Assembly: GCA_015227615.1 (NCBI GenBank)
Contig: JAALGZ010000019.1
Coordinates: 372,001-436,000 of the forward strand
Length of the DNA stretch: 64,000 nt
Source: Labyrinthula sp. Ha
Taxonomy: Eukaryota; Sar; Bigyra; Labyrinthulida; Labyrinthulaceae
Reading direction: 5' to 3'
Shown: positions 36,377 to 50,300 of the stretch, in pieces
How the letters are laid out: each line of letters begins with the position of its first letter
Numbering within the stretch: the first letter of the stretch is position 1
Notes under the pieces: model-generated
Database searches by the model: none
What the model saw: only the letters and a program-made list of their open reading frames with translations
Told to the model about the DNA's origin: nothing
Translations under genes and position numbers: made by a program

Positions 36377-39300
36377 TTTCTTCAATACTTGTATAAATTT
36401 AATTCTATTCCTCTTTTTCTTAACTGTATTTCAGTATTCCCGAAATTCCGGTCGATTAATTTGCGATAGAATTTTCTTCTTGAACATTACATTTCTAGTA
36501 TTTTTATCAATATCAATATTTATATAGTATTCATGTTAGTACTTAATGACGTGGCATAAAGATTTCTATATTCATCTTGAAAAGAAGACAAAAAAGAAGA
36601 ATATAAAGAGGTGAATTAAATTATATTTCCTAATATTCTGGTCTTAGATTTTCGGCTTTCTTTTGGTAGACTTTAAGAAAAAGTTCTTTGTTTTTATTGT
36701 TGGTCTAAGTTGCTTGAATATGGTAAATTCACCAAAGTTTTGTCCATTCTCTCCTCTGTGAAGTTTGGTATTGTTTCACCTGGGCGTTGAAGTTTGGATA
36801 TGATTGGTTTATTAATGGATTATTAAATATGATTGGATGTTCTGAGTCCGCTCCTTAAGTGAAATTATCACCTATTTATATATTTATCTTTCAAGGATTC
36901 TCTCAAGTGCTAGATTGGGTAAGAAATACTCGGCGAAAGTTTGAAAATTACAAAAAAAAATGTTTTTTCACTCTTAAGTCTAATTTAATATATTTTTGCT
37001 TGATACTCTTGACGAGTCTTTTCTTGTTGAAATTTTTCTGAGACTGTCACTTGTGATGGGAAACCAACATTCTGTCAATTGCTATCACCCAAACTTCTCT
37101 CTACAAAAAGTCTTCTTAGGTGTTTATATGCAGCGTATGCCTTCTTCCAAGCTGCGTTCATCAAGGAGAATTTTTCATTGGTGGTTTTCCTGCTTTTCCA
37201 ATATGATAATCTTCTCTCTTCTTGTTATAGTTGAGATTACTCAGCCAAGAATGTGCGATATGGTTTTACTGTTCTTCCAGAGTGGACATAAAGCTTCCTC
37301 AAGCAACAAGAACCTGGTAATACCAATAAACAGATTTTTACTGGTAACAATTTCATTAAAGACTTTTGACAAGACCCGGAAATTTTTCAGCTGTGACAAA
37401 CATTGCTTGCCTTCGTGATGTTCAAGGCATTGTAGAATATATTGTTATGCACTTCATGACAGCTGGTGCCATCTCTTAAAGAGCTAGATCTAAGCTGATG
37501 AACACAATAAGCATGTATTGCCCAGTTCAATCCGCATTTTCTCCCTGTTTTGCCTCGACACGAAAGTCTAATATTGATTTGGAGCCTTTTCCTATCACTC
37601 TGATCCTAGAATTAGCTCATTATATTTATTAGTTCTGGCAAGATAGTCTGTTCTAATCTTATTTACAATCTTAGCTTTAATTTTTATTAAACTTGATTAT
37701 TAGAATATAGGTTAGATTTTACTTAAAATATTTTCGTGATGTTAGCCCCACACCTGGTTTTATACATGATGTTGCTTCCGTGGAATTCTTAAGTGAAAGA
37801 AGAAGAGGTAAACATTAAAAATGTTGAATGCAGATAGTTGAAACACGGTTTCTTACACGGAAAATCCCTCTTATCGATAAGGTACTTGCTAGAGCTCATG
37901 GTAATCATGGCCTCAGAAAATTTCTTGAGATTTAAATTACCACTACTTTTTTGTTCCTGATTGGTGTTGTTATAGTTTAAACTAGAGTAGATGAATAAGG
38001 AACTTGGTGATGGATTTTGAATACTTAGTAACAGGATACGAGAATTATGATGTTTTTTATAAATACTCTTTGTAGTCCGCGTTTCCGTTGCTCTGTATCT
38101 GAATAGCGATACAAAGAACGTTTCAATATATTTTTAGAATCACTAATTTCTTCTATTTGGCTAGTTTAAGCCTTGTTGTACATAACCAAAAAGAGATTTT
38201 CGAATTGCAGGGGTGATGCAAAGAATTTTAAGAAGGTGTTTTGCTAAATAGTTTTTATGGCATTGACATAATTTTCATCGGGAATGGCTTTATAATTACT
38301 TTCTCTGAAGTCTTTTTTATTCATTTCTTTCTTCCGAGAAATCGATTGCCTTAAGGTTCAAATTGTTCAAGTATATTTATAACCTTGTATTTGGATAAGT
38401 TTCGACTCAGAATGCTCTTAACCTCAAATAGTTTGATACCAAAATGCTGAAGTGAAAATGTTATGTATCTGTGAAGAATAAACATTTCTAAGCATTTTCA
38501 TAATACTTGCCTAAGGCCATATATAACTTTCCAGACTGCTGGCTGCTTTATACCTACATTAATGTTAACAACCTAGTTTCTAGATTTACTTCTCCTGATA
38601 TATTTTATCATTCCTCTTAGACAGGTTCAATGCACGGAATCTGAATCTGAGAATTCGTTGTGTTTATTTTTTCTGAAGCCCCACGTCGATTTGTTCTGGA
38701 AATTTTTCTTGTGTCCGAGATACTTTAAAAATTTTAGTAGCCAGTTTCTTCATATTTCTATACCTAAGATTGTCGGAAGGTTCATATTGCTCGCGCTGGT
38801 TATTATTTCTGTTATACATTGTTATTTCAGCTCCAAATCCGTATGGCGTCTTTTATTCTCTTACCAGTAAGAAGGTTCCGAGAAATCTGGGTTAGGATAA
38901 ATTCAGATATTTGGTTATTAGAGAAATGCATAAATTTACCACTCAGCTCGATGCTATAACCCTTATATTGCTAAGTAGCTACAAATTTTGAAATATAGAA
39001 GTTACACAGTTAGAGATCTTATCTTGAGTAAGCCAATTAATATAATGTTCACATAGTGGTTTCCGAAGAAACATGTGATTATTTCGGAGACTTGTTACTA
39101 AGAGAATAGAAAATAATACTACTTCATAGAATATTTTTGTTTAATAAAACAAATTTGAGCTTTATATTATAAAATTAAACTGTAAGATGACTCATTGAGT
39201 TAGCAGGTGGAAATAAGTTTTTATTAAAAATGTAAATCATAAACAAAACCGTTTTTATGTTCAGCTTATCAGAATTCCATGGTAGTATAAGGTGGAATAG

Positions 39301-42300
39301 TTCTCTGACTCAACTGACAGGTAAAGAAACTAGAATCTTTTTATTTTTCTGGTAACTTAAGTGATAATTATTCACAAGGTTAGTACCCCACTACTATTAG
39401 TAGTAATATATTAAGGGATAACCAGTTACCTACTTTAATTACCCTTTATTATAACGAATATCTTCTAACTAGTTAAATCGTTATTTATTTCTCGCTGAAA
39501 CAAGATAATTACATCAAATCATTCCATCTTCAACATATTTTTATTATTTGAAATTCACGTGGGTATAATTTTTCAATATGTGTATCTCTGTGGCCATTTA
39601 ATAAAAAGTCTATTGATAAATTTTAAGTTTTTGGGTATATGATTCATTGAAAAGAACTCAATGCAGGTAACATGTCGCTTTTATTAATTTTAGGATTTTG
39701 GATAGCTAAACCTTATTTAAGTACCAATTGATCCCTTCTAAAACTATTGAATCTAAAAAAAATGCTTACTCTGAAGATAATATATATCGAACTTGATTCT
39801 TAGAATCCTGAGCCATCAAATTCTAAGTGTCATTTGTCTATTCCTTAATTTTTCAAAATGATATTATTAAGAATAACAAAATTCAAATGAAGAACACAAG
39901 ACCGCATCCAGAAAAAAATACAACGAGAATATGTCAGCTAATGGTACCATCAATTTACTTTTAGCGAAAAGCTCGTGTGTATTAAAGTTAATTTATGCTC
40001 TATATTATTAAACATATCAAGCCAAGAAATATCAGAAGATGATATCTATATTCTCAAATCTGAGAAGGGAAATCAATTCAAGATAAATAGAGTTAAAATG
40101 CCAATACCCTGATAAAGAATGATTAAAAGTATAGTAAATTTTATTTGTCAAATATAACTTGTTATTTTGGGAAACGAATCAAGCTATAAAATGTGAGATG
40201 ATAGCATTTTAAGAGGTCTGGCATACATGTATATATAGCGCAAAGAAAGAATTCATATTTATGTTAAGAATTACACATATCTTGCTGGTACTAAAGGTGT
40301 CATTTTTTTGCGCTGTAAATACATTAGGGAAAAATTGAACCATATAAGAATATGGTTGTTATTGTTAATTAACACTATGTAGTGGAGTGATGCAGCACGC
40401 GTTATTTGAATAAAATATTTTTGAATAAAGAAACAAAACCAATAATAACGGGCTTTATCATCAACCAAATATTTCAAGGGTTATAAAAATAGCTATAGAA
40501 AGAAGTAGTACCTGGCTTATTGAAATATGTTAAGGGGAAGGAAAAAAGGGATGTACGCGTTAAAGTATAATTAAAAGGCTTAGTGTTTATATTGGAGAAA
40601 CTTAAGGATGCACTCACATTTTCCTCATTCCAGTTATTTCTCTAAGTCTTTTTCCCGCGACCTAACCATGCTAATATATTCATAATACATCTCATCCGTG
40701 TTCACGGTGTTTTCATCTGAGTGCTTATTCAAGGTCCTTGGCATCTTTAGTACTATTGCTTAGGCTTTCTTCTATACCTCAGTGCTGAGTTGTTCTTTTA
40801 CAGAAAATGTCCTGTCAATAGTGACAATTTTAGATTATTTAATCTCAAGGTTATTTGAGATAGGAAGAAGAGCAGGTTGTACAACTTGAACTCTGTATTG
40901 GGCAAACTTGTTTGACACTAGGGTTTCGCTTCTCATACCCTATGAGGGACTTTCTATAGAGGATGAGATTGAAACCTCGAACACATCAGAAGAAATTATA
41001 TACCAAAGTATTAACTTTTCTATGATCATAAAATCTAGTATGGTATCTTTAAAGAAAATGGATATTATTTCATGTCTCAAAACTTCAGCAAGGTACTGCA
41101 ATCTCATACCTTTACCCTCATTCTAAAACTTACTATTTTTTTCCCTGTACCACTTATGACATATTTGCGACCAGTTCATCCTTAAGCAATACATCAACTT
41201 CTCGTATACTTCAGTAATTATTGTAAAAACTATTGCCGTGTTTTGAAAACACCTTATCCTATTTTTAAAAATAATTAATTTGTTTTTAAGTGTTTTACAG
41301 GTACTTATCAGCTATTGTTTCCTGATATTTATCAATTTCATCAAGGGTATGTACTTTTAACTTAATTTTAACTTTCATCTAGTTTGATTTCGGAGTGCAA
41401 TATTTTAACCACTTAAGTAATTATATGGACAAATATTTGTTACTTCTGGATCATCACCCTGCGAGTTTTTTCTTTATCTTTTTTATATTTTGTTGGCGGA
41501 GGTTGTGTTGTAACTTTAATAATATAATCTTGCTCAGCAAATCCGAATGTTTCTCTACTCAAAATTTTATGAGAAATATAATCCACAACTTTCATGTATG
41601 TTCGATTTCTTTATTGCATTTCTGTTACGGTGATGTTGTGGTCAACGTCACAAAGAAATATGTCCTGTGGAGAACATGGGATGGGGAAAACATCTTAACA
41701 GCAGTCTCCATTCTATACTCACATCTGTAATGATCGATTTTGCTTTCTCCAAACCAAACATTTCTTAAAATTCTCATAATATATTTGATTTAATTCCTAT
41801 TTATCATTATAAATTCAAATTTAATGGTTTTCAGAGAGTAATTGATCTTACAAGAGAAAAGCTCTACTCACAAATATTTGCCGATAACATTGGTACTATG
41901 CACTTAGGTACTACCCTGGCGCACATCTTTAGGTTGTTTTTAGATTTTACTCGTAGCCCTGTCGATTTTTAATAGTTTAATTTGTTTGTATAATTCAAAT
42001 TTAAATAAAGCTTTCCTATACTTTCTAGGCAACTCGATCCATAGATGATGATTATATCTATAATATTCATATTTTATCTAGAATCATCAACTTTTCCATA
42101 TTTCTTATGATTCTTCTTACTTTTGTTTTTCAAACAAAATCCCAAGAAAATTGCAACGAAGAGTACCATCTGCTGCTTTATTTTCACTCTCGGAATTTCT
42201 TAAGGTCTTAATCATTTTCAATTCTACTGGTGTAAGCTCTTTAAACTATTTTTTAACTTCCCGAGAATTTTCACCTCATAATCGCAGTGATTTCTGTTGT

Positions 42301-43810
42301 TTACAATGAAGTTATACTTACAAGGGACAACATTAAACTTAATACTAAATTCAAAGAGTAGTTCTTGCTTAGATCATACTTTGTCTTACATTTTATGAGC
42401 CATTTAAACGTCAAAGTCCGCTTTGAAAGACCACTGGTTTCATTGAAGCATTTGGAAACGTAAACTCTCTACCTTAATCATCCCTTGTAAGCAAAATAAT
42501 AGATTCTATCATCGTTCGTGAAACAGAACAGTTCATAGCATTCAATCTTCCTAGAATCTCATTTTGACTTCATGAATGGGGATCTTAGAATAAGAAATAA
42601 AGCTATAAAAAGCAAAAATCTGTAAAATTCAAATATTTTTGGCATTGAAACTGACATGTTGGTTTGTTTCCTCTTGAATTACAATGGTACTTTAAATTTA
42701 GGAACTTTACCTCTTTTATGGGTGATTTCTAGACCTATTTCACTTTTTAATTGAAGTTAGTATTTAGAAATTAGCGGCATTGATTTACAACTTAAAATTT
42801 GAGCTCTATATATGAACCCCGTTTGCAGCTCAAATTCTGGAATGAGTATTTTACCGTTTTTCTGGTTCTGCATTACTCTTCGAGGTGTTTTTTATTGCAT
42901 TAGATAGCTTCAAGTTATTAATTTGCTAGTTTCCAAAGTAAAAAATGAATCCATAAATTGGAAATTTGCTTAGCATTTTTTTAATGAATATAGCTATGTT
43001 GCTTTTTTACTTAAAAAACATTTCAGAATCTCCACTTACAGATATATTTTCCAAAGGGGCTGCTCTATGATGGAAGCACAGACAAACTATGACCAACCAT
43101 AGATGTAAGGCTCCACATAACAACAAATGTAATGACAAAGTCTTTATTACCTTCATTTAAAAAGACTTATTGTTGATTTTCTCTGTTAATATAGTTTCCT
43201 TTCATAGTTTTGCAGTGTACTCAACAAAAAAAAACATATTTCCTCTAAATTTCGCTTATGGTGGAATCGGCATTCTGTGCATAAAAAATTGTCAGTATGG
43301 GAAACTATTCTTGAAGAAATTTCTTCAGCATATAATATCAAAGGAATCATTTAACTCCGAAATGAATAATCCACACCTAGCAATTATTGGTTGAACAAGG
43401 TATTCTTTCCTTTGAATTGAAACCATAAAATATGACCCAATAGTTCAGGTCTGCACGAAAAATATCAAAGGTGTAACATTTTTGGATGAGTTTACTTTGT
43501 CATCTTTTATATTTACTGAACATTATTGTGTATTTGTATTATTTCACGCCCTATATTCCATTTCAAATGAGAACTGCACACCCATACACATGGTAATACA
43601 GCATTGTTCGAAATGATAATAATATGAAAATCACATTATATACAAAAACTTTTACTTGATACAGATGAAAGTATTTATTAGGCCTTAATCTACAATATAA
43701 TAAGGTGTTCAATGATATATATATATTTAATTTCTATCAAACAGGAATTGGTTAAAACCAAAACAAATTCAAAACTATATAATAACAAGTGCTTAATAAG
43801 AACCAACACA
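36377..43810. other. Gap: 7.4 kb AT-rich spacer
   Basis: No gene is supported. The longest open frame (36996-37418, first ATG at 37056) lacks motifs. It sits in a GC-richer patch at 37.0-37.6 kb that could be decayed coding sequence. Frames at 40908-41126 and 41395-41730 likewise have no recognisable domain. Confidence 0.5.
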
Positions 43811-44857
43811 ATGTCTGGGCAAGGAGAGAGATATACCACAGACCTTAGACACCAAACAGATGGAAGCTGTATTGGAATAGGATGTTATAAGAGACCTGAT
43901 GCTAGTAATCTCAAAGATGCTAGTGGTAAAGACTTGTGGACTTACACCCAACTTACTTTGAAACAATTGAGTGGCGTAGATAAAATAGAGGATTTAGAGA
44001 AGTTATTACCTGATTTCGATCGGAACAAAGGTGTGTTTCTAACGTTCCAATCAATAAATCTTTCACCAGATGGGGTGAAAAATATTATTTCTTTACTAGA
44101 AAACTTTGAAAATATCAATGGTTTGAGCCTGGAATTAATGATACTGGAGTACAAGCAACTCTTGGAGTATTTCAATTTCTGCTCTCGGAAGAACATAAAG
44201 AGGCTACTCATAATGAATAGATCTAGAATTAATGAAATTAAGACTCCATGTATTAAGAGTCTTGTCAACTTAAAAGAATCGGTGAAGGAAATTTTGATAC
44301 CCGTTTCGAATCTACTCCTTGGTGTTGGAAGAGTCTACAACTACCTAGATTTTTGGAAAAATATCGATAAGCTAAATCTAGTTTTGACCAATAACCTCCA
44401 GCGCTTTGTTGGTGAAATTTTTTTCAAGTTGAAACAGGCTGAAATAATGGAGAAGCTATCAGAGTTTTCTATTGAAAACATAGAGCACCCTTCTAATTTT
44501 GGTTGGTATTGCCTACTGGATATGCTTACCATAAGAAATTATTACATTAACAGCAAAAAAAAAATTGTAATTAATTTTGGAGATTCTTCCAACTTTGTGC
44601 CCAAACCCCTTTGGTTTTTGCTCATACCAGATGTTGAAAAAGAAAATACTAAGTCAGGTGAATCACCAGAAAATAGTGAGTCTTCACAAGGGGATATGAT
44701 TCGCTCTACTCTTAATATAGTAGTTTTGTGTAAGCAGAGCAACGAAGCTTTGTTGCTAAAGGGCAAGGCAGCTAACCTTAATATGAAATATTATGATGAA
44801 TCAAATAAAGTGGACGTGAACGGAAGTATTTTTCCAAAGATAAGTTTTCTTAAATAA
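43811..44857 (+). CDS. Unrecognised protein, possibly LRR-like
   Basis: The protein is 348 residues from the ATG at MSGQGERY. The frame is open 33 codons further upstream to another ATG, but that stretch is AT-rich and compositionally unlike the rest, so I prefer the later start. The N-terminus is polar (TDLRHQTDGSCIGIGCYKRPD). The central part has several leucine-spaced segments (LSPDGVKNIISLLENFENINGLSLE, then KRLLIMNRSRINEI and VKEILIPVSNLL), loosely like degenerate leucine-rich repeats. An acidic low-complexity linker (EKENTKSGESPENSESSQGD) precedes the last 60 residues. There is no signal peptide or membrane segment. It is isolated from other genes by large gaps. The frame length and codon pattern support a real gene; the function is unknown. 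Confidence 0.7.
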   Translation: MSGQGERYTTDLRHQTDGSCIGIGCYKRPDASNLKDASGKDLWTYTQLTLKQLSGVDKIEDLEKLLPDFDRNKGVFLTFQSINLSPDGVKNIISLLENFENINGLSLELMILEYKQLLEYFNFCSRKNIKRLLIMNRSRINEIKTPCIKSLVNLKESVKEILIPVSNLLLGVGRVYNYLDFWKNIDKLNLVLTNNLQRFVGEIFFKLKQAEIMEKLSEFSIENIEHPSNFGWYCLLDMLTIRNYYINSKKKIVINFGDSSNFVPKPLWFLLIPDVEKENTKSGESPENSESSQGDMIRSTLNIVVLCKQSNEALLLKGKAANLNMKYYDESNKVDVNGSIFPKISFLK

Positions 44858-45524
44858 GAATGGTTTAGTTAGAAAGAATAAGAGTTAATGTTAGTGTGTT
44901 AGTTTTTTCAAAGTGCAATGACTTGACAAGAACACTCTACTAGCTCTATGTTAAAGATCATAGATCCAATATATATAATTTGGTATCTTTCTATAATTAC
45001 GGATAGATATTTAATAAGATCAAAATTCCAGTACCTAAATTCCTTTGGAACCTTTAAGAAAATGTAGATCTAATAATAAAATCTTTGCTATCTTGAAAAA
45101 GTAAAATTGCATAAAAACTAAAATTGATAAGTAAAGCTGATAAAGCTAATGAAGACTCTCATTTACCAGATGTATCAAAGTCTTACTTATTGTTACTGGA
45201 TCTAGAACTTGCTGTATACACAAAGAGTACTTGAATTAGTGTACCGAAAAAATAATCTCTTCCATTGATAGATTCCCTACTCATGTTATTTCAAATTTTC
45301 ATAAGTAAAATCTTTATGGATAAACACTAAAATATTGAAAATCTCATTTATTCTATATCATAGAAATAATATAAATCTTTTCTTTAAAACCTTGAAGTTA
45401 AGAATGCTTCCATAAAAATTAAAAAGATTTCGATATGATCCCAAGTACAAGAAAAGAAACTTTTAGTATTTGTATTGAAAATAAATAAACAAGAAATTTA
45501 AACATATCAAAATATAATCTTAGT
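44858..45524. other. Gap between convergent gene and pseudogene
   Basis: About 670 bp of AT-rich DNA with no open frame of note. It presumably holds the 3' ends of both neighbours. Confidence 0.5.
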
Positions 45525-47011
45525 TTAAATATCTACTGGCAGAATTTCATGACTCTCTTTTTCTTTGGATTCTAAGAATGGATTCATAAACATACTATAT
45601 ATAACTTGTTTTCGAAAATTTTTTCTAAACAATAATCCAACTATTAAATATATCCAAATACTGAATAAAGAAAAAGTTAAAGCAAAGAGAATAATATTTG
45701 CAGTTTCCCAATGAACTGTATCCTCAATAAAAGCAGATAATATCAAACCAGAACCAACAATAAATATATTGAATATTCTACTTGCAAAATCTATTTTATT
45801 TAAATAAAATACTTTGAAAGGCAAAAAATAAACAAGCAAAATAATAAAAAGAAGGTTAATACAAAATGCATAAACTCCAAAAAGTGTCTCATCTGAATAA
45901 ACTCTTTCCTCTAAATACTCATTGAAAGCAAGTTCATCGTCAGACATATTGAAAAAGCCATTCACCTCAAAATCTATAAAATCATTTGAAACCCAGAAAT
46001 AAATCAAGAGTAATATGAAGCGCTCAAATGCTAAGGCTATAAAATAATACCTAGATTTGAACAAGATGGGTTCCATTATTTTAGAGCCTGAGTAGCTGTC
46101 ATCTCCTTGTAATGAAAACTCAGAGCTTTTTGGTGCTGACCATCGATTATAAATTTAATTGTATTTTCTTATAAAAGGCATAAATAATTCTTCAAAAAGC
46201 AAGATTAAAAGAACAATCAAACCCATAGATAACAAGCCATACAGTACAAATCTTGTACTGAAATAAGTATATAACTCTTCAGTAGAGATATAAATCTGCA
46301 CTCCTATCCTATCAGTGGTGTTATAGACAGAACCATAATAGTACTTCGTACTACTAAGCAACTGTGTAATAATAATTGTCCAAAGAGTTGGAAGAATAGT
46401 TATGAAGATATTATTTATAAGCTGAGAACTCTCTATTAATTTATGTTTATTCTCCTCAAGTCTTTTTGCAAATGTAGAAACCTTTCTCGAAAACAGCACT
46501 AATTTTATTATTGAAAAGGATTTAATAAAATATAGAGAATATCTTCACGGCTTTGGGAAAAAATCCCATTGGGGATTTGGAAAAGTCAAAAGAAGATAAC
46601 AAAATAAAGTTGTTTCTAATTCAAGCATTGGATAAAACAATAAAGAAAAACATTTCGGACAAAGAGATATCTTTATGGCTATGCCAGTAAAGAATAATTG
46701 CGAAAATAAAATTAATAGAATAGATGCAACAATCACTCCAAACCTTTCTCTCATATCAATATGAATAAAGATTATCTTTGGTAGATTATCCATTCCCTCT
46801 TCCCATTGTTTAGGATAATTCAGAGGGAGAACTGCTAGAATACACAAACATTGAACTTGCCAAGTAAGTGCACCAACAATTCCAACTGTCAAGTGAAAAA
46901 TTTTTCTAGATGTATCAGTACCTCGCTCATTTCCCTCAATTTCTTGAATTGTGATTTGCTTTGGGAGCAGTTCCAGATTTATTACCAGTCTCCAATGTTC
47001 AAGTTCTATTT
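45525..47011 (-). pseudogene. Dead copy of the WQ...PxxW membrane protein family
   Basis: One frame aligns along its whole length with the intact paralog at 50591-52075 and keeps the family signatures (LTWQVQCLCILA...PLNYPKQWE, YFLPFKVFYLNKIDFASR). It is broken in three ways: the start ATG is replaced by ATA (about 47003-47011) next to a small deletion, an in-frame TGA lies at 46545-46547, and an in-frame TAA at 46155-46157. There is no frameshift, and the segment around the TGA has exactly the same length as in the paralog (78 codons between LET/LEI and LPT/FPT), so a hidden intron is unlikely. The TGA has no intron that would restore the frame. The few breaks suggest inactivation after a long period as a working gene. 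The three remaining open pieces would each lack most of the membrane segments. Confidence 0.82.
46798..46889. repeat. High-identity coding block, pseudogene copy
   Basis: These 92 bp match 51864-51955 with about five differences by eye. The block covers the first membrane segment and PLNYPKQWE loop. Coding sequence on its downstream (lower-coordinate) side is abruptly dissimilar between the two copies. Confidence 0.8.
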
Positions 47012-47356
47012 TGTTTTTTATTTGTATTTAAATATGAAAATAGGATTAAACCGAGAGGATTCATGTAGTCATCATTCATAATAAAAATATCTCCTCAACT
47101 ATTACATTGTATGTTGCTGTTCTTTTTGTATTTTGTTATATTTAGACGTCTATTTGTAGTCATCATTATATATTCTGACATGGCATACTTTCATAGTATT
47201 AAATTAACTGAATGATATTTCCATGAAAATATGAATTATATATTTGGGATTTATCTTGGATACGATATAATATTATTTCACAACAAATAAAATATCTTAT
47301 TGTCGATAAATCTGGTACAAAGAAAAATGAATTAAATAAATTTCCCAAAATAAATC
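47012..47356. repeat. Duplicated 5' flanking block, copy 1
   Basis: About 345 bp upstream of the pseudogene match 52081-52420 in the same orientation, with many long identical words (TTTAGACGTCTATTTGTA, AATATCTCCTCAACTATTA, GATAAATCTGGTACAA). Similarity ends sharply after AAAATAAATC. It probably contains the promoter and 5' untranslated region of the ancestral gene. Confidence 0.88.
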
Positions 47357-50300
47357 CAAGATTTCATTACATCTGAACAACATGAATATTTCAAAGTAAG
47401 AAACGTAGTATCTATAAGTATTAGAAGAAATAAATGCATAAAGATGTATGAAAAGAACAAGAAATTTAATTTGAGCTCAAATCAAAAGTTATTGTTATCT
47501 TTTAGACATGCATTTTGAATCTCGTCACGTTATGCTAGATATCGTCATAATTTTCACCCTTAGATCGATGCACTTTGTTCCATGTAGAACAAAACTTACA
47601 TATGTTTTAAAAATTCTTATAGCGTTACAGCAGTCTTGATAGTTGCTAATAAAAATTTCAATAGCTTTTGTTTGGGTATATCATTATCAGAAAAGTCAGT
47701 TCAGGGATGGAGAATAAAACCCGGCTCATTCTAAAATGACAGATTAGTAGAAGAATTACAAATTCTTAGCTTTGGTTCATAAATCAAATTATATGAATTT
47801 TCGTTTTCTTTCCAAAATCAGCGTGAAAAGTATACCTCAAACCCAGAAGCAGTCTTAGGGATAGGAACCATTTCATATCCTCGACAGGAAAAGTCAAGGA
47901 GAGTCTGTTACTTCTTGTTTTGTGTGCTAAATTTAATCTTCTGACCTTAATTCAGTACCTTTTTTCTGAATTTAATCTTTAATCATCAATTGTTAACTAA
48001 CTGACTGCCCCTCGCCATTTATCTATATATTCAAGGTCACTGTAGTTTCCTTTGTGAAACCCAAACTGAACATGAACTCATATGTATGCATGTAATATTC
48101 TTAATGATTTCATACCCAAGAAATCTTAAGTTTGATAACCTCATATGTCTTAGTAGATTATATTGGACAAATTAGCTGCTCACAGCATTATTCATAAGTA
48201 TAGCCATTGAAACACGGACTTCTTAAACCTTCAAGGATTTTTCTGAATTATGTCTGGGTAGCTGAGCAATCAAGAAGAAAGTAAATTTACATTCAAAATC
48301 TATTAATTTCTACCGGTTCCTAGAGGTAAGCACCTAGATTTTTAAGCACGCGTTTTGATTATGAAACTTCGATTAAGGCTTATTTCAAAAAAAGTCAAAC
48401 CTCTCTGTGTTTACTCCATGATTTCAGCTCAAATAAATTATAAGTTCTGGATTTAATCTGTGTGGAAACTTTGCAGTTATGATCACTTAATCTACTGACA
48501 GAAAATATATTGCACAAGGTATGTACCCCTTTATAGTTTCAAGGTTTCTAATATAGGTCATTTAAGGCTTTAGTTAAGGTTTTTCTGGTTTTTTCATTAG
48601 TCTTAATTGTACAATATTCAGCTAAGAGGAACATTGATAAAAAAATAAGAAACTAATTCTAACCCTAATACAAAACATGCTTAGGATTATTAAGAACAAG
48701 ATTTATACGAGATATAGTTTTACTATAGCCTATGTTATGCAGAGATTTCTAAAGAAATGCTGCTCTAAACTTGTAATCGCAAGTATGATTATCCTTGAGC
48801 ATTACTCAATTAACCCTTGTGAGAGTGAGGATTTAACAATACCATCACTAAATAATATGTAAAATTTGCAAAAACTAAACACCCGAGCAATTAAAGCCTG
48901 GAACAGAGAAAATAAATATAATTCTAGTTTAGTTAAAATAGCTAGTAAAGATAAAGATACAATGCCTCAAGGAAGCAAATGCTATTGATAATGTGCTGGA
49001 ACCTCTTCTTTAACATTGCCTTTGTAGCGCTAAAAGTCTCATACTGGTCCATTCCTTTAATTACCCAAATAACAAATTTACACCAAAAATTATGCATAGT
49101 CCATGGTTATTTTATGAATATAATGATGATCTAGTACTAAAGAAGAAATAATAACTAGTTATTATGGGAAATTAAAACACAACTAAATTTAGAATATCAT
49201 CTATGATAATAGAACAACACAAAAACCAGCAGAAACTGCAAGCTACCATAATGATTACTGAAAGACTCGACACAAATAAATTGCATTAGAAAGATAAAAA
49301 TCCATATACTAACATCCTTAATAATAGAAAGCATTTTTTTTCTGGTTTTTTGTAGATTCATTTGACTCTTAGAGTTCCAAACAACATTCTAAGTGCGTAA
49401 TTAACTTCATTATGAACACCTTAAAATATTATTAGGAATTTCAGATTAGCTTCGAGTATCTAATTCTTTGATAGTTTATTGTGGGCAGATAAAAAATGGT
49501 CAAAGTCATCCATATTTAAACAGAACACCCTAATCAATCAATTGAGTAATTCATAACAATATTTACCATATCGAGAATCTCTAGAGATAGGTTTCATATC
49601 CCCAAAAACTTTATTCTTTATGAATGTTTTCACGTACTTTGAAAAAAATAAGGTTATGCCCTACTTTCTAGTAGAATGTGTCCAAAGTCCAGATCAGATT
49701 GAACAAGAGAAAAGAAACGCATTCATGAAGATGACCCCAAGATAATAATTGTTAATTTTTTTCTTGAATGTTTTAAAATTTATCTCTAAAATCTTTTTAT
49801 TCGCTAAGAAACAAGATTACCAGGAAAAGAAATAACTCAGTGAATTTTTTTCCTTCTGAAAATTTGATCCAGTGGGGGTTAATGCCAACCATTTTTCTTG
49901 ATGAAAAAAGAAAGATCTATAATTATCATTAAGAAAAAAAAAAGGTTGATATTAAGCCTGCATTCAATGGCAAGAAGTTATTTTCGGGTTCCCAAGAGAA
50001 TGTGATACGCAGGAAAAACTTCAGTATATTCTAAAATAGATCATGGATTACAAAGATAAATTAACTTTATGTTACTTCAAAAAATAAATTGAATTTTGAA
50101 ATTGTTGATTCAATATTTTACTCAGAAATGGATTCAAAAATTACATGTCAAAAATAATTAAACCAATACGTAAAGCTTGTATTTCACTTTTAACTTTTAT
50201 GAAGTGCTTAAAGACATCAAAACACTTAATGAAGAGTATATTTATTCTATTGTACGCTTACCTTATATACAAAATCTAAGACGGAAACCATTTTTTTTCA

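Noticed and set aside
36996-37418. Open frame of 140 codons in the 36.4-43.8 kb gap
   Set aside because: It opens at a TTG, has no recognisable motif, and the opposite strand is equally protein-like in pieces; probably chance or decayed sequence.
40908-41730. Two open frames of 72 and 111 codons
   Set aside because: No domain, doubtful starts and no codon pattern distinguishing them from spacer.
46501-46560. Intron of 50 nt that would remove the TGA in the membrane pseudogene
   Set aside because: Removing it shifts the frame and meets a stop soon after, and the unspliced length matches the intact paralog exactly.
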